The notes: generated by a model from the sequence alone, not told the origin. A stretch of 5,118 bases of DNA from Betaproteobacteria bacterium (GCA_028065725.1 JAPTVL010000549.1:1-5118); one strand, 5' to 3'; numbered from the stretch's first letter, positions 1 through 5,118 are shown. Program-made: numbers and translations.

Positions 1-657
1 CGTGTTGTGGCGCTCATAGCCCAGACCGAGCATCAGCGGGCCGTTGGCGTAGTCGGCGGACACGCTGTAGCCGTCGCGATCGTTACAGTCCGCACCGGCC
101 ACGCAGTTGGGGAAGGTTGCGCCCGCGCCGGAAACGCCATGGTCAGCCGTATAGGCCGCGATCAAGGTCAGGCCGCTGAAGCTGGGGGAAACGTACACCG
201 CGGTGTTGTTGGGGCGCAGGTCATAGGAAGACGCACCGCTGACCGCGTTCGCGCCAAGCAGGTTGCGCGAGTCGGCGAAGGTGTCGCCAAAGTTGTCAAC
301 CTTGCCGCGCAGCATCTTCACCGGGGTGTCGTGACGGCCGAGCAGCACGGAACCGAAGCCGCCCTTCAGGCCGACGAAGGTGTTGCGGGTGGCGAAGGTG
401 CCGCCGGACTCGTCCAGGAAGACGGTCGATTCGATCTGCCAGATGGCGGACAGGCCGCCGCCGAGGTCTTCGGCGCCCTTGAAGCCGATCCGGCTGTTCT
501 GGGAAGCCAGCGTGAGCTGGCGGTCTTCAACGCCGGTGTCGGAGTTGATGCTCGCGACGGCGAAGTTGAGCACGCCGTAGATGTCGACGTTGCTGGTGGC
601 CGCGAAAGCGGGGGTAGCGAAGGCGGAAGCGATCGCCACTGCGAGAATCTTTTTCAT
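1..657 (-). CDS. Gram-negative porin, N-terminal part (3' end outside the window)
   Basis: Outer-membrane general porin of the betaproteobacterial family, a trimeric beta-barrel that lets small hydrophilic solutes diffuse in. The 219 visible residues start with a clear signal peptide (residues 1-19, MKK, a hydrophobic core, then TPAFA before the likely cut). The mature protein opens with the typical first barrel strand DIYGVLNFAV. Further family hallmarks are NSRIGFKGAEDLGGGLSAIW (about 54-73), RNTFVGLKGGFG (about 91-102) and LLGRHDTPVK (about 105-114), the last leading into the constriction-loop region. The ATG at 655-657 is chosen because it gives the signal peptide and follows AAGGAGA at 663-669. 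Family members usually have about 330-400 residues, so roughly 60% is present; the frame is still open at base 1. Two cysteines (C185, C191) lie close together in a probable loop. The pore's substrate preference cannot be read from this. The family call is secure. Confidence 0.95.
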   Translation of the reverse strand, partial: MKKILAVAIASAFATPAFAATSNVDIYGVLNFAVASINSDTGVEDRQLTLASQNSRIGFKGAEDLGGGLSAIWQIESTVFLDESGGTFATRNTFVGLKGGFGSVLLGRHDTPVKMLRGKVDNFGDTFADSRNLLGANAVSGASSYDLRPNNTAVYVSPSFSGLTLIAAYTADHGVSGAGATFPNCVAGADCNDRDGYSVSADYANGPLMLGLGYERHNT

Positions 658-662
658 CTAAA

Positions 663-669
663 TCTCCTT
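663..669 (-). promoter_or_regulatory. Strong ribosome binding site of the porin gene
   Basis: On the minus strand AAGGAGA lies 5 bases before the porin ATG at 655-657. It is a near-perfect Shine-Dalgarno match, fits a highly expressed outer-membrane protein, and fixes the start codon. Confidence 0.85.
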
Positions 670-692
670 GGATTGGAATAAAAGCTCGTTCA

Positions 693-706
693 AGCTCTGC
701 AGAGCT
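693..706. repeat. 14-base perfect palindrome in the porin leader
   Basis: AGCTCTGCAGAGCT is its own reverse complement. It lies 36 bases upstream of the porin start codon, between the candidate promoter and the ribosome site. It could be an operator (a dimeric repressor placed downstream of the start point) or a feature of the leader RNA; with no loop bases a stable RNA hairpin would have to open its centre. Seen directly; the function is inference. Confidence 0.5.
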
Positions 707-740
707 GTCCTGCACAGACTGAATGCCTGGGGACGGGATG

Positions 741-768
741 ATTATGCAGACACGGGATGACCGGACAA
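741..768 (-). promoter_or_regulatory. Candidate sigma-70 promoter for the porin
   Basis: On the minus strand a -35-like TTGTCC (763-768) is followed after 16 bases by a -10-like CATAAT (741-746). Transcription would begin near 734, giving a leader of about 77 bases. An A-rich tract (minus-strand GAAAAAAAC, about 781-789) lies just upstream and could help recruit RNA polymerase. Each box departs from consensus, so this is the best candidate rather than a firm assignment. Confidence 0.35.
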
Positions 769-815
769 GCAAACGCTGTTGTTTTTTTCATCATTCAGGG
801 CAAAAAGTGTTGTTT

Positions 816-860
816 TGTTGCACACGCGCAACAGAGTCTGGAGCAGCAACACGCAGTTGC
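816..860. repeat. Paired inverted repeats GTTGC/GCAAC between the toxin gene and the porin gene
   Basis: Two short dyads stand close together: TGTTGC-6 bases-GCAACA at 816-833 and GCAAC-5 bases-GTTGC at 846-860. Additional TGTTG copies occur at 777-781 and 808-812. On the minus strand the dyads begin only 6 bases after the toxin stop codon, so in a TA transcript they could form two hairpins in the 3' untranslated region. As DNA the 816-833 dyad would lie about 90 bases upstream of the proposed porin start point, a usual place for an activator. Neither hairpin is followed directly by a T run on either strand, so I do not call an intrinsic terminator. Confidence 0.4.
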
Positions 861-866
861 CATGGT

Positions 867-1160
867 TTACGTGATCTCGAATCCCCGCGGCCATTTTCGC
901 GACGTGTGAAACACACGAAGGATCTCGACTCGCTGTTCTTTTACCCGATAGGGAATGATGTAGGGGAAATTGGGCAACACAAGTTCACGCGTACCCGGCA
1001 CCCGCCCGGGACGCCCCATGTCGGGATGCCGCGCTAAAAGACGGGTGGTTTCGTCTGCTTCCAGTACCAGTGCAGCGGCAGTTCGTGGGTTGTCGCGTGC
1101 AATATAGGCCGCCTCTTGCTCAAGATTAAGCAGGGCTCGACGCAGCCATTTAACCTGCAT
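867..1160 (-). CDS. RelE/ParE-family toxin of a type II toxin-antitoxin module
   Basis: A 97-residue protein with the compact RelE/ParE toxin fold. Family signatures are two N-terminal helices (about 6-42, including EQEAAYIARDNPRTAAALV), the central GRPGRVPGTRELVLP segment (about 49-63), the strand-forming YIIPYRV (about 67-73) and the C-terminal VEILRVFHTSRKWP (about 78-91). Such toxins inhibit DNA gyrase (ParE type) or cleave mRNA on the ribosome (RelE type); the sequence resembles ParE-like members more, but the target cannot be decided. The ATG at 1158-1160 overlaps the antitoxin's last codons by 11 bases (1150-1160), which is usual and suggests coupled translation; the local ribosome site (GAAGAAAT) is weak, consistent with the toxin being made less than the antitoxin. 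Length and termini are normal, so it looks intact. Confidence 0.9.
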   Translation of the reverse strand: MQVKWLRRALLNLEQEAAYIARDNPRTAAALVLEADETTRLLARHPDMGRPGRVPGTRELVLPNFPYIIPYRVKEQRVEILRVFHTSRKWPRGFEIT

Positions 1161-1386
1161 ATTTCTTCAGCAGATCTGCCAAGTCGGACGGATTCGCAAA
1201 ATCGCCCTGGTCCGCTTCCTGAATCGCCTGTTCGATCTCGCCGATTTGCCAGGCCTCGAGGTCGATGTAACGCGAGATGGCCTCCTCTGCCAGAAACGAT
1301 TTGGACCGATGAGTGGCCTGGGCGAGTTTGTCGAGCTTTGCCTTGATTTCTTCCGGGATGCGTAATGTCAGTACCGACGTGGGCAT
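1150..1386 (-). CDS. CopG/ParD-like ribbon-helix-helix antitoxin
   Basis: A 78-residue antitoxin of the ribbon-helix-helix type. Residues 3-10 (TSVLTLRI) form the DNA-contacting beta ribbon, followed by PEEIKAKLDKLAQAT (helix 1) and RSKSFLAEEAISRYI (helix 2, with the typical RSKSxLxxEAI pattern). The acidic tail (about 45-78, EIEQAIQEADQGDFANPSDLADLLKKY) is expected to wrap round and neutralise the toxin encoded just downstream. I chose the ATG at 1384-1386 over an upstream in-frame start because AGGAG sits 6 bases before it (1393-1397) and because the RHH strand must lie near the N-terminus. Proteins of this kind normally repress their own operon as a dimer; a candidate operator lies just upstream. 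The gene looks intact. Confidence 0.9.
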   Translation of the reverse strand: MPTSVLTLRIPEEIKAKLDKLAQATHRSKSFLAEEAISRYIDLEAWQIGEIEQAIQEADQGDFANPSDLADLLKKYAG

Positions 1387-1395
1387 GCAAGACTC

Positions 1396-1414
1396 CTGTA
1401 TGACACTGTATACA
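1396..1414. promoter_or_regulatory. Candidate TA operator: CTGTAT repeats and TGTATACA palindrome
   Basis: CTGTAT occurs at 1396-1401 and again at 1406-1411, exactly 10 bases (about one helical turn) apart. The second copy extends into the perfect 8-base palindrome TGTATACA (1407-1414). Ribbon-helix-helix antitoxins commonly bind short repeated or palindromic sites placed on one face of the helix. The palindrome covers the candidate -10 box and the first repeat touches the ribosome site, so binding here would block the operon. The pattern is seen directly; its use by the antitoxin is inferred. Confidence 0.5.
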
Positions 1415-1434
1415 TGTGCAGCATAGCACAGCAA
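1407..1434 (-). promoter_or_regulatory. Candidate promoter of the toxin-antitoxin operon
   Basis: On the minus strand TTGCTG (1429-1434) and TATACA (1407-1412) are 16 bases apart. Transcription would begin near 1400, leaving a very short leader that just includes the antitoxin ribosome site. The -10 box lies inside the TGTATACA palindrome, as expected for an autoregulated TA promoter. The match to consensus is modest. Confidence 0.4.
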
Positions 1435-1493
1435 CGCGGGATGAGGCGGTTTTCCCCACCCGCCCCGCAGCCTCGAGCGCCATGCCCAAGGGC

Positions 1494-1499
1494 TACAAT
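1494..1499 (+). promoter_or_regulatory. Candidate -10 box for the metallopeptidase operon
   Basis: TACAAT matches five of six bases of the sigma-70 -10 consensus and lies 36 bases before the ypfJ ATG, so a start point near 1506 would give a leader of about 30 bases. No good -35 box is visible 16-18 bases upstream (the region reads GCCTCGAG), so an activator or another sigma factor may be needed, or the call may be wrong. Confidence 0.35.
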
Positions 1500-1523
1500 G
1501 GTTCTCTATCCGCTCAATATAAC

Positions 1524-1529
1524 AAGGAG
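1524..1529 (+). promoter_or_regulatory. Ribosome binding site of the metallopeptidase gene
   Basis: AAGGAG ends 6 bases before the ATG at 1536. It decides the start against in-frame upstream ATGs at 1416 and 1479, which have no such site. Confidence 0.85.
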
Positions 1530-1535
1530 ACGCCC

Positions 1536-2390
1536 ATGCGCTGGGAACACGGACGCCGCAGCGACAACATCGAAGACCGGCGCGGCATGCGCGTAAGCCG
1601 GAAAGGCCTGGCCGGGGGCGGGGTCGGGGCGATCATCCTGGCGCTGGTGGCGATGTATTTCGGGGTGGACCCGGCGGTGGTGCTGAATCAGGCGGGCAAT
1701 CTGGCGCCGACGCAGGAGGAGCAGCCGGTCACGTTCAGCCCTGAAGAGGAAAAACTGAAGGCGTTCATGTCGGTGGTGCTGGCGGACACGGAAGACGTGT
1801 GGGGTGCGCTGTTCCGGGGCTCGGGCCAGCGCTATCAGCAGCCGAAGCTGGTGTTGTTTTCCGGCGCGGTGGAGTCGGCGTGCGGGTTTGCCGAGGCGGC
1901 GGTGGGGCCGTTCTATTGCCCGGCAGACCAGAAGCTGTATCTGGACATGCGCTTTTTCAACGATCTGGCGCAGCGCCACGACGCGCCGGGCGACTTTGCC
2001 CAGGCCTACGTGGTGGCGCACGAGGTCGGCCACCATGTGCAGACGCTGCTGGGCATTTCGGAACAGGTTCACGCGGTGCGCCAGCGTGCGGGCGAGGCCG
2101 AGGGCAACGCGCTGCAGGTGAAGATGGAGCTGCAGGCCGACTGCTTTTCCGGGGTGTGGGCGCACCACGCCCACAAGCAACGGCAGATTCTGGAACCCGG
2201 CGACACCGAGGAGGCGCTGGCGGCCGCGGCGGGGGTGGGCGACGACCGTCTGCAGAAACAGGCACGCGGCTACGTGGTGCCGGAATCCTTCACCCACGGT
2301 TCGTCCGAACAGCGGATGCGCTGGTTCAGCCGCGGCATGCAGAGCGGCGACCCGGGGCAGTGCGACACGTTCAAGGCCAGCCGCCTGTGA
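1536..2390 (+). CDS. ypfJ: YpfJ-type neutral zinc metallopeptidase, membrane-anchored
   Basis: A 284-residue protein of the putative neutral zinc metallopeptidase family (YpfJ/KPN_02809 type). The N-terminus MRWEHGRRSDNIEDRRG is the family's characteristic opening. One membrane helix follows (about 25-43, LAGGGVGAIILALVAMYFG), which should anchor the protein in the inner membrane with the catalytic domain in the periplasm. The catalytic HEVGHH motif is at 162-167, giving zinc ligands H162 and H166 and general base E163. The downstream MELQADCFSGVWA (about 197-209) supplies a probable third, acidic ligand (E198 or D202). Cysteines at 116, 128, 203 and 276 could form disulfides. The start follows a strong ribosome site; length is normal. 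The physiological substrate of the family is not known to me. It is the first gene of a rightward operon and its stop codon overlaps the next gene's start. Confidence 0.92.
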   Translation: MRWEHGRRSDNIEDRRGMRVSRKGLAGGGVGAIILALVAMYFGVDPAVVLNQAGNLAPTQEEQPVTFSPEEEKLKAFMSVVLADTEDVWGALFRGSGQRYQQPKLVLFSGAVESACGFAEAAVGPFYCPADQKLYLDMRFFNDLAQRHDAPGDFAQAYVVAHEVGHHVQTLLGISEQVHAVRQRAGEAEGNALQVKMELQADCFSGVWAHHAHKQRQILEPGDTEEALAAAAGVGDDRLQKQARGYVVPESFTHGSSEQRMRWFSRGMQSGDPGQCDTFKASRL

Positions 2391-4000
2391 TTCGCAACAT
2401 CAAGTCCTTATCCCCTGGCGCAGCCTCGCACCGGCTGTTTCAGTTCGCGTGGCTGAGCATTCCACTCGTCTCGCTGCTGACCGCGCAGCCTGACGATGTC
2501 TGGCAGCAGCTGCGCAGGCCCGCGTTTTGGGGGCTTGCTGCGCTCATTGTCTGCAATATGGCCGCGCTGGCCATTCCGCTTGTTTTCATCGAGTCTCGCC
2601 GGTCCAGGCGGCTGTTCTTCATCCCGGCCATCCTGTTGTCGATCCTGGTGCTGGGTTACACCCTACATAATGGCGCACCCCCTGGCCCGGCCGTGTTTGT
2701 GGCCATGAACCACACAACAAGGTCAGAACTTATAGAGGTCTTGCCCGGACTGGCAAGTGCCTATGCGATTGAGCTGATAGTGGCGGCATTTTTGATCGCC
2801 TGGATATGGCTACTGCCGCACCGGTTCGAAAAAACAAGCCGTATGACCCGCTTGTTTGTCGTCAACCTGGCAATCTGGATCACGAATCTTCTGATCTTTG
2901 CCTGGATGTTCGCGCCGCAACACTTCTCCCGATGGGTGCCGCCCAATGCGGAAAACGCGGTATTCCCGGGCAGCCTCATCGCCTCGGCCTACAGTGCCAC
3001 CAAGACCGATGTGCATGAGCACTTGAGCGCCGGTCAGCGTGCGTTCCGCTTCAACGCAATCGCCGATGATCGGCGACAGGCATTGCGCATTGTCCTCGTC
3101 ATTGGAGAAAGTTCGACTGGAAGCCACTGGCAGCTGAGCGGTTACGGACGCCAAACCAATCCGCAGCTTTCCAGCATCAGCAAGGGACAGCTCGTCTATT
3201 TCCCGGATGTGCTATCCGGTGCAACCGCAACGCGCGGGGCAGTGCCCATGATCCTGACGCGTGCCACACCGATGGATTTTTCACCCGCGACACGCGAGCG
3301 TTCGATCGTCTCAGCTTTTTCCGAAACCGGTTATGTAACCGGCTGGCTCTCGCTGCAGGACCGCTTCCCATACAGCGAAGAAGCGTCCCATGAAATTTAC
3401 ATCAACCCCGACTGGGCGGCAGGTGAACGGTATGACGAAGACCTGTTGCCGCTGATCAACACGCAAATCGACAAGCACAAGCGACTGTTTCTGGTCGCTC
3501 ACAGCATCGGCAGCCATGTTCAGTACCCTCTGCGGGTGCCCCGGGAAAGCCGGCATTTTTCCAATCGCAGCAATGCCGACCTGCTCGATTTTTATGACGA
3601 CACGATCCGCTACACCGATCGTTTCCTGTCCCGGATTATCGACCGGCTGGCCGTGCAGGACGACATTCCATCGCTGCTCATCTATATATCCGATCACGGG
3701 CAGGACTTGAACAAGGTGCGTACGGGTGAGCTTTCCCAGGGGGCCGCCAAATTCCCCACGGAGAATGTGCATGTCCCCCTGCTGGTATGGCTGAGCCCCG
3801 CCTATCTGGCCAAATGGCCGGAGGTGTCGGCACAACTCGAAAAAACGCGGGAATGCCCCCACAGCCAGATCGAAGTGTTTCATACGCTGCTCAGACTTGG
3901 CCACATCCGTCTCGACGGCAACGCGCCTTCGCTGTTCGACGAGGACTGCGCGCGGACGCGGCCCGTCATGGCCGGAAGCCGCGTCAAGTACTTTCCGTAA
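2387..4000 (+). CDS. Sulfatase-fold phosphoethanolamine transferase (EptA/CptA/OpgE superfamily)
   Basis: A 537-residue inner-membrane enzyme predicted to move phosphoethanolamine from phosphatidylethanolamine to an envelope acceptor at the periplasmic face. Five hydrophobic segments occupy about 17-31, 47-69, 76-93, 124-143 and 156-176, as in EptA/MCR enzymes, followed by an alkaline-phosphatase-like domain. Family motifs: VLVIGESSTGSHW...SGYGRQTNP (about 236-259; metal ligand E241 and nucleophile candidate S242 or a neighbouring hydroxyl), RYDEDLLPLI (348-357), HSIGSH (372-377), DFYDDTIRYTD (401-411), ISDHG (434-438; metal ligands D436, H437) and VHVPLLVW (461-468). Oddities: GES in place of EptA's GET, and DHGQ in place of the common DHGE. 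Acceptor (lipid A, core sugar or periplasmic glucan) cannot be assigned. The GTG at 2387 overlaps the ypfJ stop as GTGA; no strong ribosome site is present (AAGG at 2373-2376), so translational coupling is likely. A later ATG would cut into the membrane region. Confidence 0.88.
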   Translation: MIRNIKSLSPGAASHRLFQFAWLSIPLVSLLTAQPDDVWQQLRRPAFWGLAALIVCNMAALAIPLVFIESRRSRRLFFIPAILLSILVLGYTLHNGAPPGPAVFVAMNHTTRSELIEVLPGLASAYAIELIVAAFLIAWIWLLPHRFEKTSRMTRLFVVNLAIWITNLLIFAWMFAPQHFSRWVPPNAENAVFPGSLIASAYSATKTDVHEHLSAGQRAFRFNAIADDRRQALRIVLVIGESSTGSHWQLSGYGRQTNPQLSSISKGQLVYFPDVLSGATATRGAVPMILTRATPMDFSPATRERSIVSAFSETGYVTGWLSLQDRFPYSEEASHEIYINPDWAAGERYDEDLLPLINTQIDKHKRLFLVAHSIGSHVQYPLRVPRESRHFSNRSNADLLDFYDDTIRYTDRFLSRIIDRLAVQDDIPSLLIYISDHGQDLNKVRTGELSQGAAKFPTENVHVPLLVWLSPAYLAKWPEVSAQLEKTRECPHSQIEVFHTLLRLGHIRLDGNAPSLFDEDCARTRPVMAGSRVKYFP

Positions 4001-4001
4001 C

Positions 4002-4019
4002 GCCGCCACTTTCGGCGGC
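4002..4019. repeat. GC hairpin between the transferase gene and yaiI
   Basis: GCCGCC and GGCGGC, separated by 6 bases (ACTTTC), can form a 6-pair all-GC stem. It starts 1 base after the transferase stop and ends 14 bases before the yaiI ATG. No T run follows on either strand, so it is not a standard intrinsic terminator; it could protect the upstream message, cause partial termination or affect yaiI translation, whose ribosome site is weak. Confidence 0.5.
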
Positions 4020-4033
4020 AAGTCACAAGACGC

Positions 4034-4483
4034 ATGCATATCTGGGTCGACGCCGACGCCTGCCCGGCGGTGATCAAGGACATCCTGTTCCGGGTGGCGG
4101 AGCGGACGAAGCTGCCGCTAACGCTGGTGGCCAACCGCCTGCTTCGGGTGCCGCCCTCGCCTTACATACGGGCGCGACAGGTGCCAATGGGGTTCGACGT
4201 CGCCGACCGGCACATCATGGATAAGGTGGCGGCCGGCGATCTGGTGATCACGGCGGACATACCGCTGGCGGCCGCGCTGATCGAGCAAGACGCCTTCGCC
4301 CTGTCACCGCGGGGCGAGTTCTACAGCGCGGAGAACATCCGAGAACGGCTGGGCATGCGCGATTTCATGGAAGGCCTGCGGGGCGCCGGGGTGGAGATTT
4401 CGGGACCGGCTGCCTTGTCGCAGGCGGACCGGCAGGCGTTTGCGCGGCAACTCGACCGGTTTCTGGCGCAGCGGCGCAGTTGA
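4034..4483 (+). CDS. yaiI: YaiI/YqxD family protein (UPF0178, DUF188)
   Basis: A 149-residue cytoplasmic protein of the widespread YaiI/YqxD family, whose members are about 150 residues long. Hallmarks in order: [11 protein letters not shown] at the N-terminus (D6, D8), [15 protein letters not shown] (31-45), GFDVADRHI (53-61; D55, D58), [16 protein letters not shown] (68-83; D75), the [13 protein letters not shown] segment (90-102) and the C-terminal [10 protein letters not shown] (135-144). The spaced aspartates and fold type suggest a PIN-like, metal-binding nuclease-related domain, but the biochemical role is unknown as far as I am aware. The start is secure because the conserved motif begins at residue 1, although no clear ribosome site precedes it. 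It lies 33 bases after the transferase gene on the same strand and may be read through from that operon. Its stop touches the stop of the convergent clsB. Confidence 0.93.
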   Translation: MHIWVDADACPAVIKDILFRVAERTKLPLTLVANRLLRVPPSPYIRARQVPMGFDVADRHIMDKVAAGDLVITADIPLAAALIEQDAFALSPRGEFYSAENIRERLGMRDFMEGLRGAGVEISGPAALSQADRQAFARQLDRFLAQRRS

Positions 4484-5118
4484 TCAGGTCCAGCGCCCGG
4501 CGCCTGCCAGCCCCACCATCAGGCGCACGCTTTCATACGCCAGCCACGACAGCATGCGGCGCGGCCAGGGTCGGCGGCGCCAGTCGGCGGGGTTGAGCAC
4601 AGCAGACTGGCTGATGGCCTGGTGCAGGCGCTGCTGCAGGTCGCGCGCGAAGGCAGCGTCGTCAACGACGATATTGGCCTCGCGCGCGAGCAGCAGGCTG
4701 AACGGGTCGATGTTGCTGGAGCCGACGGTGGCCCAGTGCCCGTCGACCACGGCGACCTTGGCGTGCAGCTCGCTTGCCTGGTACTCGAAAATTTTCACGC
4801 CGGCGGCGAGCAGGTCGCGGTACAGGGCGCGAGCGGCAGCCTGGAAAAAGGGGTGGTCGGTATGCCCCTGCACCAGCAGGTGCACCTTGACGCCGCGTGC
4901 GGCGGCTTTTTTGAGCAACTTGCGAAACCGGCGGCCGGGCAGGAAATAGGCATTGGCGAGAATGATTTCTTCGCGCGCCAGCGCCAGCGCGGCGAGGTAT
5001 ACACGCTCGATGTCGCGGCGGTGGGCGACGTTGTCGCGCACCACGAAGGCGGCGCGCATGTGTCCATCGGTCGGCCAGGACGGCTCGATCCCCGCCTTGT
5101 GCCTGTCTGGCTGCAACT
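4484..5118 (-). CDS. clsB: Cardiolipin synthase B, C-terminal half (5' end outside the window)
   Basis: Phospholipase D-superfamily enzyme of the ClsB (YbhO) type, which makes cardiolipin at the inner membrane. About 210 residues are visible, roughly half of the usual 400 or so; the frame is open to the right edge, so the first HKD motif lies outside. Numbering from the codon at 5114-5116, the visible part has VVRDNVAHRRDIERVYLAAL (25-44), EIILANAYFLPG (50-61), LVQGHTDHP (81-89) and the second HKD motif, H118-x-K120-x4-D125, followed by GSSNIDPFSL (132-141). This order closely follows E. coli ClsB. A C-terminal hydrophobic stretch (about 188-205) may touch the membrane. TTG at 5114-5116 is an internal leucine codon, not a start. 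The TGA stop at 4484-4486 directly abuts the yaiI stop. Confidence 0.93.
   Translation of the reverse strand, partial: LQPDRHKAGIEPSWPTDGHMRAAFVVRDNVAHRRDIERVYLAALALAREEIILANAYFLPGRRFRKLLKKAAARGVKVHLLVQGHTDHPFFQAAARALYRDLLAAGVKIFEYQASELHAKVAVVDGHWATVGSSNIDPFSLLLAREANIVVDDAAFARDLQQRLHQAISQSAVLNPADWRRRPWPRRMLSWLAYESVRLMVGLAGAGRWT

Noticed and set aside
7..681. 224-codon open frame on the plus strand opposite the porin gene.
   Set aside because: The minus-strand reading gives a complete signal peptide and several porin motifs with a strong ribosome site; the plus-strand frame is a GC-driven shadow.
816..860. Possible intrinsic terminator after the toxin gene.
   Set aside because: Stems can be drawn, but neither is followed directly by a run of T on the transcribed strand; the nearest T run on the minus strand is about 10 bases past the second stem.
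1445..1464. GGCGG and CCGCC arms separated by 10 bases in the divergent control region.
   Set aside because: The stem is only five pairs with a long loop, in a stretch rich in G and C where such pairs arise by chance.
1416..1535. Earlier in-frame ATGs (1416 and 1479) that would lengthen the metallopeptidase by up to 40 residues.
   Set aside because: Neither has a ribosome site, the added residues do not resemble the family, and the ATG at 1536 has AAGGAG at proper spacing and the typical MRWEHGRRSDN start.
1506..2297. 263-codon open frame on the minus strand opposite ypfJ.
   Set aside because: Its composition (many His, Arg, Leu, Gln) is that of an antisense shadow of a GC-rich gene; it has no recognisable domain or ribosome site and lies over a confidently identified gene.
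1799..2386. A long open frame in phase with the transferase runs through the second half of ypfJ, so the transferase could seem to start about 196 codons earlier.
   Set aside because: The extra residues are low-complexity, rich in Gly, Arg and Ala, as expected from an out-of-frame reading of a very GC-rich gene. Membrane segments and family motifs begin only after the GTG at 2387, and ypfJ itself is clearly real.
3311..4039. 242-codon open frame on the minus strand opposite the transferase gene.
   Set aside because: No family motif or signal peptide is seen, and it covers the conserved catalytic region of the transferase, so it is a shadow frame.

Overview
The window reads as chromosomal DNA of a Gram-negative, GC-rich proteobacterium, most likely a betaproteobacterium. 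The main reason is the gene fragment at the left end, which encodes a porin of the betaproteobacterial Gram-negative porin family (signal peptide, then a DIYGVLNFAV-type first strand and an RNTFVGLKGGFG motif). The cardiolipin synthase B, YpfJ-type metallopeptidase, YaiI and phosphoethanolamine-transferase genes are also typical Gram-negative housekeeping or envelope genes. The sequence alone does not fix a genus.

Layout, left to right. (1) 1-657, minus strand: the first 219 codons of the porin, with its 3' part lying off the left edge. (2) 658-866: a 209-base gap with the porin ribosome site, a candidate promoter, a 14-base palindrome in the leader and a cluster of CAAC/GTTG inverted repeats. 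(3) 867-1386, minus strand: a type II toxin-antitoxin operon, with a ribbon-helix-helix antitoxin followed by an 11-base-overlapping RelE/ParE-family toxin. (4) 1387-1535: a divergent control region with a candidate TA promoter/operator and a candidate promoter for the rightward genes. (5) 1536-4000, plus strand: a membrane-anchored YpfJ-type zinc metallopeptidase whose stop overlaps the GTG start of a five-helix, sulfatase-fold phosphoethanolamine transferase (GTGA overlap). (6) 4034-4483, plus strand: a YaiI/YqxD (UPF0178) protein after a 33-base gap containing a GC hairpin. (7) 4484-5118, minus strand: the C-terminal half of cardiolipin synthase B, convergent with yaiI, with the two stop codons touching in one TGATCA.

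Several genes concern the cell envelope: an outer-membrane pore, a membrane protease, a transferase that decorates an envelope glycan or lipid, and a phospholipid synthase. Only the ypfJ-ept pair has an arrangement (translational overlap) that argues for joint expression. The TA module is a self-contained cassette between the porin and that operon. I found no tRNA, rRNA, CRISPR array, insertion sequence or clear intrinsic terminator, and no convincing new multi-gene system. The points most worth a second look are the ypfJ-ept coupling, the divergence of the transferase active-site motifs, the TA operator and the repeat cluster upstream of the porin.
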